From Paenibacillus aceti (GTDB lineage Bacteria > Bacillota > Bacilli > Paenibacillales > Paenibacillaceae): 64,000 nt of DNA. Location: NCBI RefSeq assembly GCF_003614185.1, contig NZ_KZ987724.1:892771-956770 (forward strand), given 5' to 3'. The notes beneath the pieces were generated by a model that saw only the letters and a list, made by a program, of their open reading frames with translations, did not search any database and was not told where the DNA came from. A program made the position numbers and the translations under genes. Below are positions 7,777 through 16,494 of the stretch, one piece after another. The first letter of the stretch is position 1. Each line of letters begins with the position of its first letter.

Positions 7777-10083
7777 ATGGCAATCAATTTGGAGAAGGAA
7801 CAGAGACTGGCCAAGGTGGAAGAGCGGATTGTATATGAATCTGGCAATGAGATGGCAGCGTATGCCGCCCATCAAATTAATTATCATATTATGGGGTATT
7901 TCCCGATCTCTCCATCGACTGAAGTGGCTCAGTTCCTGGATTTGATGAAAGCGAATGGGCAGCATGATATCAAGCTGATTCCGTCGGACGGTGAGCATAG
8001 CTCGGCCGGGATCTGTTATGGTGCATCCACAGCCGGCGGCCGCGTCTTCAATGCGACCAGCGCGAACGGTTACATGTATATGCTGGAGCAGATGAATGTG
8101 CAATCCGGTACCCGCTTCCCGATGGTCATGAATCTGGTGTGCCGCTCGATATCGGGTCCGCTCGACATTCATGGCGACCACTCGGACTTGTATTTTGCCC
8201 TGAATACAGGCTGGCCGATTCTGATGTGTCGCGATCCGCAAGCCGTCTATGATATGAATATTATGGCGCTGAAGCTCGCTGAAGATCCAGAGGTAAGATT
8301 ACCTGTGCTGGTGGCTTCGGACGGCTATTTCACGTCTCATCAGAAGCGCCGTGTGCGTACGTTCGCACATAGCGAGGATGTGCTTAAATTCGTGGGTGAG
8401 CGTCCACCGGCAGGCTTCCCGGATACACTGGATCGCAATCATCCGATTACAGTCGGACCTTATATGAATGAACCGGACTATATCAATAATAAATATCAGC
8501 AATCGGAAGCGATGTATAACGCCGAGAAGGTATTTGAGAGAATCGCAGACGAGTATGCACAGCTTACGGGCCGCGAATATCAAATGCTGGATCTGTACCG
8601 GATGGAGGATGCCGAGGTTGCGGTTTTCCTGATGAATTCGGCTTCTGAGATCATTAAGGATGTCGTTGACGAACTGCGTGCGCAAGGGATCAAGGCGGGC
8701 TCGATTGCCCCGAATATGATCCGTCCATTCCCGCAGAAGCAGATTGCCGAAGCGCTCAAGAACGTCAAGGCGATTACGGTTGGCGATCGCGCTGATTCGT
8801 TCGGTGCGCATGGCGGCAATATGGTTAATGAGATTAAGGCGGCTCTGTTCACCTACGGCAATCACTCAACGAAAGTGATCAGTCGTATCTATGGCCTTGG
8901 CGGCAAGGAATTCTATGCTGAGGATGGGCATAAGCTGTTCGAATTAGCCATTGAAGCGGCTGAGAAGGACAAGGTGGAGGTACCGTTCGATTATTATGGA
9001 CATACGCCTGGGGATCAGGGCAAGGAACCACAGCGTGTGCTGAAGCCGATGAAGTTCGAGGATCTCAAGACCGGGCTGATTCAGGTGAAAATGAATGAAG
9101 AGACCGGCAAGCTCGGCGTACGGATTCCTCCGTTACGTGCCTTGACGAAGAAACCGAAGCGGATCGCTCCAGGGCATGGTGCATGTCCGGGTTGCGGTAT
9201 TTTCTCCGGTCTGGAATTGTTCTTCAAGGGGATTGAAGGCGACATCGTTGCGTTGTTCCATACGGGCTGTGCCATGGTCGTGACGACGGGCTATCCTTAT
9301 TCTTCACATAAGGCGACCTATATCCACAATCTGTTCCAGAACGGTGCGGCAACGCTCTCCGGTGTGGTTGAAATGTTCTGGGAACGCAAGCGCAGAGGCG
9401 AGCTGGATGAGCTGGGCTTGCAGGATGACTTCACCTTCGTCATGGTTACTGGCGATGGCGGGATGGATATCGGGATGGGCCCGGCCATCGGCGCTGCATT
9501 GCGCGGTCATCGGATGATTATCGTGGAATATGATAATGAAGGGTATATGAATACAGGTGCCCAACTGTCCTACTCGACACCGATCGGTCACCGTACATCT
9601 ACCTCTAATATCGGCTCGGTGCAGAAGGGTAAAGTGTTCCATCATAAGGATACGGCGCAAATTATGGCGGCGACGAATATCCCTTATGTATTTACCGGCA
9701 GCGAGGCTTATCCGCAGGATTTGGTGAAGAAGGCGGCAAAGGCGCAATGGTATGCTCAGAATGAAGGCCTGGTCTACGGTAAAATTCTGATCGCTTGCCC
9801 GCTGAACTGGATCACTCCGGATGATGAGGGCACCAATATTGTGGATGCTGCCGTTAATTCCTGCTTCTTCCCACTATATGAGGTCGAGCATGGTCAAACG
9901 ACGATTACGTATAATCCGGAGGATAAGAATAAACGGGTGCCGCTCGCGGATTGGCTGAAGACGATGGGTAAGACACGGCACTTGCTCAAGCCGGAGAATG
10001 CGGAGGCATTGGCTGGTTTTGAGCAGGAAGTCGAGCGTCGCTGGCAGATCCTGAAGGCGAAGCATGAGAATCCATTGTTATAA
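7777..10083 (+). CDS. 2-oxoacid:ferredoxin oxidoreductase, fused alpha-beta subunit
   Basis: 768 residues from ATG 7777 (a TTG directly before it is less likely; AAAGGCGG gives good spacing to the ATG). The N-terminal part is the POR alpha domain (GNEMAAYAAHQINYHIMGYF, SDGEHSSAGICYGASTAGGR), followed by the transketolase-C-like segment. The C-terminal half is the thiamine-pyrophosphate beta domain, with HGACPGCGIFSGLE cysteines and the GDGGMDIGMGPAIGAAL...YDNEGYMNTGAQ TPP/Mg site. With the upstream gamma/ferredoxin gene it makes a complete enzyme that oxidatively decarboxylates a 2-oxoacid to acyl-CoA and reduced ferredoxin. A long hairpin terminator follows. Confidence 0.93.
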   Translation: MAINLEKEQRLAKVEERIVYESGNEMAAYAAHQINYHIMGYFPISPSTEVAQFLDLMKANGQHDIKLIPSDGEHSSAGICYGASTAGGRVFNATSANGYMYMLEQMNVQSGTRFPMVMNLVCRSISGPLDIHGDHSDLYFALNTGWPILMCRDPQAVYDMNIMALKLAEDPEVRLPVLVASDGYFTSHQKRRVRTFAHSEDVLKFVGERPPAGFPDTLDRNHPITVGPYMNEPDYINNKYQQSEAMYNAEKVFERIADEYAQLTGREYQMLDLYRMEDAEVAVFLMNSASEIIKDVVDELRAQGIKAGSIAPNMIRPFPQKQIAEALKNVKAITVGDRADSFGAHGGNMVNEIKAALFTYGNHSTKVISRIYGLGGKEFYAEDGHKLFELAIEAAEKDKVEVPFDYYGHTPGDQGKEPQRVLKPMKFEDLKTGLIQVKMNEETGKLGVRIPPLRALTKKPKRIAPGHGACPGCGIFSGLELFFKGIEGDIVALFHTGCAMVVTTGYPYSSHKATYIHNLFQNGAATLSGVVEMFWERKRRGELDELGLQDDFTFVMVTGDGGMDIGMGPAIGAALRGHRMIIVEYDNEGYMNTGAQLSYSTPIGHRTSTSNIGSVQKGKVFHHKDTAQIMAATNIPYVFTGSEAYPQDLVKKAAKAQWYAQNEGLVYGKILIACPLNWITPDDEGTNIVDAAVNSCFFPLYEVEHGQTTITYNPEDKNKRVPLADWLKTMGKTRHLLKPENAEALAGFEQEVERRWQILKAKHENPLL

Positions 10084-10136
10084 GTGATGGGTACGGAAAA
10101 TGAAAATGGATGTTAATCCTATGAAGTAATACATGG

Positions 10137-10195
10137 AGCTGGAGACTGAAATATGCCACAATAAGAGGGCTGTATTTCAGACTCCAGCTTTATTT
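10137..10195 (+). terminator. Long-stem terminator after the oxidoreductase operon
   Basis: A 17-bp inverted repeat with one mismatch (arms at 10137-10153 and 10173-10189, AGCTGGAGACTGAAATA type) followed by TTTATTT. Confidence 0.75.
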
Positions 10196-10271
10196 GTTGT
10201 AAGATAAGGATAGTAGAGGATAAAGCTGATGAATTCATTTGTTAATAAGCTTGAGTTGAGGAGGAGACTTG

Positions 10272-11270
10272 ATGGAGCAAGGGTATAGAGCGTATCGGGT
10301 TCATCATGATGAGCAGGGCTTTCGCACGGGGATCGAGGAAATCCATCTGGCTGACCTGCCTGAAGGGGATGTAACGATTCGCGTTCACTATTCCAGCGTC
10401 AATTATAAGGATGGGCTAGCTAGTATCGCGGATGGAAAGATTGTGCGCAGTTATCCTATCACACCGGGGATTGATCTGGCCGGAGAGGTGATGGAATCCA
10501 GGGATAGCCGTTATCAGCCCGGCGATTTGGTGCTGTGTACAGGCTATGGATTGGGAGTGAGTCAGGACGGCGGGCTGGCGGATGTCGCCCGTGTGCCTGG
10601 GGACTGGCTGGTGCGCGTGCCGCAAGGGCTGAGTCTGTTAGAGACGATGGCGATCGGCACAGCCGGGTTCACGGCTGCCCTGTCGGTAGAGCGGCTGATT
10701 GGTAATGGGATCACACCGGACTCAGGCTCTGTGCTGGTGCTTGGGTCCTCCGGCGGTGTTGGCAGTTTGGCGGTAGCGATTCTGGGCAAGCTCGGCTATC
10801 ATGTAATTGCCGTAACCGGGAAACCGCAGGCCCATGACAAACTGCGCGCTCTCGGTGCAGCTGAGGTGATAGGGCGTGGGGAAGCGATGAGTGGCGGCAA
10901 AGGGGTGCTGGCCAAGGAGCGCTGGGCAGCTGTTGTTGATCCCGTCGGCGGGGCAATCACGGCTGAAGTGCTGAAGCAGGTCAAATACGGCGGCTCGGTG
11001 GCGATTTCCGGCCTAACCGGCGGCAGCAAGATAGACACGACGGTATTCCCGTTCATTCTGCGCGGGGTCAATCTGCTAGGGATCGATTCGGTGTTCTGTC
11101 CGATGCCGCTGCGGCAGAAACTGTGGCAGCAGCTTGCCGGAGCGTGGAAGCCGGAGACGGCCCTGGCCGAGGGAGTTACCGAGCTTCCGCTGGAGCGGGT
11201 GCCCGAGGCGTTGTCGACGGTACTAGCTGGGCAAGCGGTGGGTAGACAGGTCATTAAGCTGATTAAGTAA
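10272..11270 (+). CDS. AcuI/YhdH-type NADPH-dependent reductase (quinone oxidoreductase family)
   Basis: 332 residues from ATG 10272 (GAGGAGGAG ribosome site; the preceding TTG is too close). It is a zinc-free medium-chain dehydrogenase: SVNYKDGLASIADGKIVRSY with GIDLAGEV is typical of the YhdH/AcuI branch, and GSSGGVGSLAVAILGKLGY is the NADPH Rossmann loop. AcuI-type members reduce acryloyl-CoA to propionyl-CoA; others reduce quinones or enones. Single gene, followed by a 680-base gap that holds a palindrome module. Confidence 0.9.
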   Translation: MEQGYRAYRVHHDEQGFRTGIEEIHLADLPEGDVTIRVHYSSVNYKDGLASIADGKIVRSYPITPGIDLAGEVMESRDSRYQPGDLVLCTGYGLGVSQDGGLADVARVPGDWLVRVPQGLSLLETMAIGTAGFTAALSVERLIGNGITPDSGSVLVLGSSGGVGSLAVAILGKLGYHVIAVTGKPQAHDKLRALGAAEVIGRGEAMSGGKGVLAKERWAAVVDPVGGAITAEVLKQVKYGGSVAISGLTGGSKIDTTVFPFILRGVNLLGIDSVFCPMPLRQKLWQQLAGAWKPETALAEGVTELPLERVPEALSTVLAGQAVGRQVIKLIK

Positions 11271-11557
11271 TAAGCAGAAGAAGATAGAGGGTAGACGGTA
11301 GACTTAGGCTAGGCGCAGGCGTTATATTTCGCGGCTGCGGTATAGTTTGCTGGATGATGTGCTGAACTGAACAGGCCAATGGGGCGTTTTGGTGACCCTG
11401 TTGGTCTGTTTTTCTATGTAAATAAGTGTGACTAGCTCGTAATGTGTTGGGTGATCGGCAAGGGGAGAGGCGGATGAGAGGCAGACGAGGGGAAAACTAG
11501 TGATAATCAGGTTGTTGTAATAGCGTTGGCAAGTCTTCTAGCGATATCCTGGAGCTC

Positions 11558-11740
11558 TAACGAAACACTATATCGTTATTTTGGAGAAATCCACATCAAT
11601 TTAAATCTAACGAAACACCATATCGTTATTCGGGCGAAAATCCGCCATCTAGCCCCTTATTTGCCACAATAGCGATATCCAGTTTCGTTAGATTTTGAAG
11701 GGGCTCCTTTTGACGCAAATAGCGATACCCAGTATCGTTA
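11558..11740. repeat. Family A four-palindrome module (A1)
   Basis: Four 21-bp imperfect palindromes with arms TAACGA/TCGTTA start at 11558, 11608, 11670 and 11720 (steps 50, 62, 50). The first two run TAACGAAAC..TATCGTTATT and the last two are in the opposite orientation, so the whole ~183-bp module has a dyad in its centre. The gap between 11271 and 11952 otherwise shows no gene. Related modules occur at 19669, 36822 and 60061. Confidence 0.85.
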
Positions 11741-11869
11741 CAATTCAGGGCAGGCGTTTTGTAACCTGGAGGACGGTAGCAAGTCTCGTTACGGAGCTTG
11801 GGAATGACTGCTTTTCGTTATTTTCATGAAAGAAACATGTCGCAAAAACATATAAAATTGTCGTATACT

Positions 11870-11898
11870 TTGACTTAAAAACAACGATTTATTGTGAT
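11870..11898 (+). promoter_or_regulatory. Possible promoter of the Gfo/Idh/MocA-AraC-Gfo operon
   Basis: TTGACT (11870-11875), a 17-bp spacer and a weak -10 TGTGAT (11893-11898), about 55 bases before the ATG at 11953. Confidence 0.4.
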
Positions 11899-11952
11899 AC
11901 CTTAGTAACTAGATGTCAGGAAATTATATATTAATGTAGGAGGCTGAACACA

Positions 11953-12954
11953 ATGGCGATTCGAATAGGCAAGGCCAGTTACTGGCATGTTCATGCTTGG
12001 GATTATACCCATCAAGCCCAGGAGCATCCAGATACTGAAATTGTAGCGGTATGGGATGAGCAGGAGCAGCGCGGTCGCGAGGCGGCTGAGAAGCTTGGTG
12101 TTCCGTACTATGCCAAGCTGGATGAAATGCTGGCTCATCCTGAGCTGGATGCGGTTATCGTAGATGCCCCGACGGATCAGCATAGAGAAGTGATTACAGC
12201 TGCTGCGAAGGCAGGGAAGCATATTTTTACGGAAAAGGTACTAGCACCTAACTCGCAGGAAACTCAGGAAATCATGGAAGTGATCGAGCAGAACGGGGTC
12301 AAATTAACCGTATCACTCCCTCGCTTGAATGATGGCTACACCCTTGCGATTCAGGATATTCTGGGACAGGGGCTGCTCGGGCAGATCACTTATGTCCGGG
12401 TTCGTCTATCTCATAATGGGGCTATCGCAGGCTGGCTGCCGGAGCATTTCTACAGCTTGCAGCAATGTGGGGGCGGTGCCTTGATCGATCTGGGCTGTCA
12501 TCCGATGTATTTGACGCGGTTGTTCCTGGATCAGGAGATTACCGGAGTGAGCGCCAATTTCGGCTATATTACCGGAAAAGAGGTTGAAGACAACGCCGTA
12601 GTCAGCCTGTTCACAGCATCTGGAGCGATCGGAGTGGTTGAGGCTGGATTCGTGAATAGTCATTCTCCTTTCTCCATCGAGGTTCATGGAACGGAAGGAA
12701 CTCTGCTGTACGGCACGCCGGAAGAGCAGCTGCTGATTAGATCTAATCGGGGCGAGCTTGGGGAGGCTTGGCATCCATTACCGACCTTGAGCAACCGTGA
12801 GACCGCATTTGAGCAGTGGGTACGGCATATCCAGAAGGGTACCCGGGCAGATGAGAATATCGAGATCGCTCTAGAGCTGACCAGGCTGATGGAAGCGGCG
12901 AACCGCTCAGCCAAGGAAGGCCGTGTGATTCGTCCGGGATCACCGAGTCTGTAG
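11953..12954 (+). CDS. Gfo/Idh/MocA family oxidoreductase
   Basis: 333 residues, ATG 11953 behind TAGGAGG. An N-terminal NAD(P)-binding fold (KASYWHVHAWDYTHQAQEHP then VAVWDEQEQRGREAAEKLG) is followed by the catalytic EKVLAPN segment, where the family usually has EKP, and by the GGGALIDLGCHPMYLTRL substrate-domain signature. These enzymes oxidise or epimerise sugars, inositols and related polyols; the substrate is unknown. First gene of a three-gene operon with an AraC regulator and a second family member. This implies a two-step sugar conversion whose transporter lies elsewhere. Confidence 0.92.
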   Translation: MAIRIGKASYWHVHAWDYTHQAQEHPDTEIVAVWDEQEQRGREAAEKLGVPYYAKLDEMLAHPELDAVIVDAPTDQHREVITAAAKAGKHIFTEKVLAPNSQETQEIMEVIEQNGVKLTVSLPRLNDGYTLAIQDILGQGLLGQITYVRVRLSHNGAIAGWLPEHFYSLQQCGGGALIDLGCHPMYLTRLFLDQEITGVSANFGYITGKEVEDNAVVSLFTASGAIGVVEAGFVNSHSPFSIEVHGTEGTLLYGTPEEQLLIRSNRGELGEAWHPLPTLSNRETAFEQWVRHIQKGTRADENIEIALELTRLMEAANRSAKEGRVIRPGSPSL

Positions 12955-13893
12955 ATGATGGAGCGTAGAGCTGTGAGTTCTTTTCCCTATGAAGCCATGT
13001 TTGAGAAGCAGGATATGCTTGAGCGATTGGAGATCATCGTCTCTTGGGGACATTATGACATCCGCGTGCTGCGCTTCCATTTGACGAGCTTTGAGCCGGG
13101 CAAATATATCGACTTCCATAACCATGCGGAATTCGAATTCCACTTCATCCCTAGGGGTAAGGGGCGGGTCATTCTGGAGGATAGCCCCTTCTCCTTATCG
13201 GAGGGGATGTTCTATCTGACAGGGCCGGGCGTGATGCATTATCAGGAGGCATCGGCCGATGAAGCGATGGATGAACTATGTCTGCATGTCGATATCGTCC
13301 AGAAACGCCGGGAAGATGTAGATCCATGGGAAGCTGCGGAAGCGGAGGAATGCATGGAGAAGCTGCGCCACTGGCCGCTGAAGCCGACCCTGGACACCCA
13401 TCACGCGATGCATTGCTTCCTGGAGGCCTATGAGGCAGCTGATAAGAAATATCGGGGCTTCTACACTTCGATTAAGCAAGCTGTGATCAGTATTTTGCTG
13501 AAGGCGGCCAGAGCCTGGGATTCAGGGGATACCGCAGCAGAAGCGCCGGTCCGCGATATGGTGGAGCATCGCTATCAGTACGCTATTCAATACATCGAAG
13601 CGAATTATAATAATAATCTGACGCTGGAGAATGTGGCCGAGCAGTTGAATATTAGTGCAAGGCAGCTGCAGCGGGTATTTAGAAGCATGAATGAGAGTAG
13701 GCCGTTTAGCAAAATTGTCGAGGATATCCGCTTGAGTGCTGTCTGTCGTAAGCTGGAGGAGAGTAGTCTGCCGATCGAGCAGGTGGCACAGTCGGAAGGC
13801 TTCTCGAATGCGACCTATCTGCATTCTGTGTTCCGCAGGCGCTTCGGGATGACACCGGCTTCTTATCGTAAGCTGAAGCAAACTATTAATTGA
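12955..13893 (+). CDS. AraC-family transcriptional regulator with cupin sensor
   Basis: 312 residues if started at ATG 12955, directly abutting the previous stop. GTG 12973, nine bases after GGAG, is a credible alternative start. The N-terminal part has cupin motifs (YIDFHNHAEFEFHFIPRGKG, LTGPGVMHYQEA). The C-terminal ~100 residues contain the two AraC helix-turn-helix motifs (LTLENVAEQLNISARQLQRV and IEQVAQSEGFSNATYLHSVF). Sitting between two Gfo/Idh/MocA genes, it is probably the local activator responding to their sugar substrate. Confidence 0.92.
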   Translation: MMERRAVSSFPYEAMFEKQDMLERLEIIVSWGHYDIRVLRFHLTSFEPGKYIDFHNHAEFEFHFIPRGKGRVILEDSPFSLSEGMFYLTGPGVMHYQEASADEAMDELCLHVDIVQKRREDVDPWEAAEAEECMEKLRHWPLKPTLDTHHAMHCFLEAYEAADKKYRGFYTSIKQAVISILLKAARAWDSGDTAAEAPVRDMVEHRYQYAIQYIEANYNNNLTLENVAEQLNISARQLQRVFRSMNESRPFSKIVEDIRLSAVCRKLEESSLPIEQVAQSEGFSNATYLHSVFRRRFGMTPASYRKLKQTIN

Positions 13894-13910
13894 GAATAGG
13901 GTGAGTATAG

Positions 13911-14993
13911 ATGAGTAAAGTATATCGAATCGGAATCGTAGGTTGTGGCGGGATTGCCAATGGCAAGCATATGCCAAGTCTGAGCAAGCTGGACAGTGTG
14001 GAAATGGTCGCATTCTGCGACATTATTCTGGAGCGCGCTGAGAAGGCGGCGGCTCAATACGGTACGCCAGAAGCGAAGGTCTATGCGGATTACAAGGAAA
14101 TGCTGGCTACTGAGCAGCTGGATATTGTGCATGTATTGACACCGAATGATGCTCATGCGGAAATTTCGATTGCGGCGCTGGAGGCGGGACATCATGTAAT
14201 GTGCGAGAAGCCGATGGCGAAGACCGCTGCCGATGCCAGAAGAATGGTGGATGCGGCGCAGCGGACCGGCAAGAAGCTGACGATCGGCTATAACAATCGA
14301 TTTCGTGAGGACAGCTTGTATATGAAGAGACTGTGTGAGCAAGGAGAATTGGGAGATATTTATTTCGCCAAGGCTCATGCGATCCGCAGAAGAGCGGTAC
14401 CTACTTGGGGCGTCTTCCTCGATGAAGAGAAGCAAGGCGGCGGCCCGCTGATCGATATCGGCACCCATGCGCTCGATTTGACGCTATGGATGATGGATAA
14501 TTATAAGCCGAAGGTCGTGCTCGGTACGAAGTATCATGAGCTGGCGAAGCGCGAGAATGCGGCGAATGCTTGGGGACCTTGGGACCCTGAGAAATTTACG
14601 GTCGAGGATTCGGCATTCGGGATGATCGTGATGGAGAACGGAGCTACAGTGATGCTCGAGTCCAGCTGGGCACTCAACACACTCGAGGTGGATGAGGCAA
14701 AATGCAGTCTCAGCGGAACAGAAGCCGGTGCGGACATGAAGGATGGCTTGCGCATTAACGGTGAGCAATTCAGCCGTCTGTATACGAAGGACATTGAGCT
14801 TGGCAGCGGCGGGGTAGCCTTCTATGATGGCAAGGCTGAGAATGCCGCTGACGTGGAAATGAGAAAGTGGATTGAAGCGATCGATCAGGATCTGGAGCCG
14901 GTCGTTACACCGGAGCAGGCCTGCGTCGTCTCGGAAATTCTGGAGGCGATTTACGAATCGGCGCGTACGGGTAAGGCTGTATATATGAATTAA
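13911..14993 (+). CDS. Gfo/Idh/MocA family oxidoreductase
   Basis: 360 residues, ATG 13911, GGGTGAG ribosome site. It has the Rossmann start IGIVGCGGIANGKHMPSL, the catalytic CEKPMAKTAADARRM, and GGGPLIDIGTHALDLTLWMM. Compared with the upstream paralogue it keeps the canonical EKP lysine. Last gene of the operon; a strong terminator follows at 15050. Substrate unknown. Confidence 0.93.
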   Translation: MSKVYRIGIVGCGGIANGKHMPSLSKLDSVEMVAFCDIILERAEKAAAQYGTPEAKVYADYKEMLATEQLDIVHVLTPNDAHAEISIAALEAGHHVMCEKPMAKTAADARRMVDAAQRTGKKLTIGYNNRFREDSLYMKRLCEQGELGDIYFAKAHAIRRRAVPTWGVFLDEEKQGGGPLIDIGTHALDLTLWMMDNYKPKVVLGTKYHELAKRENAANAWGPWDPEKFTVEDSAFGMIVMENGATVMLESSWALNTLEVDEAKCSLSGTEAGADMKDGLRINGEQFSRLYTKDIELGSGGVAFYDGKAENAADVEMRKWIEAIDQDLEPVVTPEQACVVSEILEAIYESARTGKAVYMN

Positions 14994-15049
14994 TACGATG
15001 AAGCTAGAGTATTGAAACTGGGAGGGGCTGTCCAATCAGCCTCTAAAAT

Positions 15050-15094
15050 AAAAAGTTGGGCGGAAAAACGTCATGTTTTCCGTCCAACTTTTTT
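15050..15094 (+). terminator. Strong intrinsic terminator of the 12-15 kb operon
   Basis: Arms AAAAAGTTGG-CGGAAAA and TTTTCCGTCCAACTTTTT pair over ~18 bp around an 8-base loop, ending in six T. A-rich 5' arm makes it bidirectional. Confidence 0.92.
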
Positions 15095-15214
15095 GTGGGC
15101 CAAAGCCACAATCTCAAACTCATTATTTAATCGCGTCGGCTTCGATCCTTGTACCATCTATTAAGCTTACGTGGCGCAAGAAACACGGACGGTCAGGACT
15201 CTCCACGGATCTAG

Positions 15215-15390
15215 CGGTCAAAAATGTCCGTTAGAGCATGAAAACAACAACTACGCTCCTCTAACGGACACTTTTGACCCTTAGAAGCGAAAAGCGCCAT
15301 TTTTCGCGGCTATTTCCCTTGTAATGGACATCATTGTCCGTTACAAGAGTGGGGTGCCACAGAATCAACGCTAACGGACAATGATGTCCG
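15215..15390. repeat. Family C four-palindrome module (C1)
   Basis: Four 16-mers of the form CGGACA-n4-TGTCCG begin at 15215, 15265, 15325 and 15375 (steps exactly 50, 60, 50). Units 1 and 2 have one or two arm changes; unit 4 is a perfect palindrome, with TAA/TTA flanks on most units. The gap from 14994 to 15741 holds only this, the terminator before it and the hairpin after it. Confidence 0.85.
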
Positions 15391-15414
15391 TGTCCGAGTG
15401 ATCCGGCCAGAATA

Positions 15415-15487
15415 GGGGGCTGTTCACATTTTTGGGCACGCAAAAGAGGCGTCCCAAGTCGGAAAATCGATTTTTGAGACAGCCCCC
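15415..15487. other. Wide inverted repeat in the 15 kb intergenic region
   Basis: GGGGGCTGT (15415-15423) pairs with ACAGCCCCC (15479-15487). A smaller TTGGG/CCCAA hairpin sits inside. T residues follow the right arm, so it may serve as a terminator; it could also be the relic of a lost element. Confidence 0.5.
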
Positions 15488-15741
15488 TTTGCAATTATCA
15501 TTCTGATGAGCTGGCTGGTGACGGTAATCGTGTATAGGCGTTCGCTACGTACAAAGGTAAACCGATAGATCGAGGTGTTGAGAGGACATATCACTGAGAG
15601 GTGGTGTGTTTTTTTTGAGTGAACGTCATTGAAGAGGGCTAGTGGCTTAACGGAAAGGGCAGATGATCTCAGGGAAATATGGTACAATATTGAAAATCCG
15701 TTGGAGTACCAACCATATTTTGAAGAAAAGAGGGACATGAT

Positions 15742-15912
15742 GTGGATACTTCTGTATCTTTTTTGGGAGGGTTCTCGCTTTTATTCTTTGTGTTTTATTT
15801 GTTGATTGCCGTGTTAGGTGTCTATTGCCTCATTCTATTCATCAAGCTGGCGCACCGTGGAATCAAGGCCCTCGACTTTTATATCGCTGAGAAGACTAGG
15901 AGAGATCTGTAG
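15742..15912 (+). CDS. Small single-span membrane protein (56 aa)
   Basis: Starts at GTG 15742, six bases after GAGGGA. The sequence begins VDTSVSFLGGFSLLF and continues with a ~30-residue hydrophobic helix to about residue 38, then a basic tail (LAHRGIKALDFYIAEKTRRD). One clear transmembrane segment with a positively charged cytoplasmic end. Function unknown. A TACAAT hexamer at 15683 may be its -10. It lies 27 bases before the lipoprotein gene and may be cotranscribed with it. Confidence 0.65.
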   Translation: MDTSVSFLGGFSLLFFVFYLLIAVLGVYCLILFIKLAHRGIKALDFYIAEKTRRDL

Positions 15913-15939
15913 CTTAAGCATTGAGGAGTGTTGAATAAG

Positions 15940-16494
15940 ATGGGGAAGAGCGTTCTCCGCTTGTTAATTGCGCTGATTCTTGCAGGTATGGTTCTCTCAG
16001 GGTGCAGAGGTGGGGAGAACTCGCTGGCAAGCACTGTGAAGCGCGAGAGTCCTGCGAATACTTCACATGAACAACAGGATCATCCTGATATGAACGAAGC
16101 TAGTTTTACAGTCGAAATGAATATTCCGCCAGGGATCAAAGTGAATGAACCGTTCGTGGTTGAAGGTTTGTTGTGCAATAACAGTGATAGAGCGGTAGAG
16201 ATCATGCATGGAGCAGCGATGTTCACGTACAAGGTCTATCATAGCGACGGAATCGAGGTACCGATCGAGCATGGAACATATACGGTAAATGACATCGGGA
16301 TTGGGACTCTCCTGGAACCGGGCAGTAGGTACAGCTATGACGGAGGCGGACATATTAGCACGAAGCTAAATGAGATAGTGGTGGAGAAGCCCGGCAATTA
16401 TTCGATTGTAGCTCAAGCCGAATTCTCTATCAGAGGCAGCGAGGAAGGTAGCAAGGTCATTGAATCTGAACCTTATGAGATTGAGTTAAAGTGA
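15940..16494 (+). CDS. Secreted lipoprotein, unknown function
   Basis: 184 residues if started at ATG 15940, eleven bases after GAGGAG; GTG 15928 and TTG 15931 are less well placed. A basic N-terminus, a hydrophobic stretch (LRLLIALILAGMVL) and the lipobox LSGC mark a type II signal peptide. The mature part is acidic with an Ig-like beta pattern (FTVEMNIPPGIKVNEPFVVE, YSIVAQAEFSIRGSE), reminiscent of BsuPI/CARDB-type surface domains. Its stop overlaps the next gene's GTG by four bases, so translation is coupled. Confidence 0.75.
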   Translation: MGKSVLRLLIALILAGMVLSGCRGGENSLASTVKRESPANTSHEQQDHPDMNEASFTVEMNIPPGIKVNEPFVVEGLLCNNSDRAVEIMHGAAMFTYKVYHSDGIEVPIEHGTYTVNDIGIGTLLEPGSRYSYDGGGHISTKLNEIVVEKPGNYSIVAQAEFSIRGSEEGSKVIESEPYEIELK

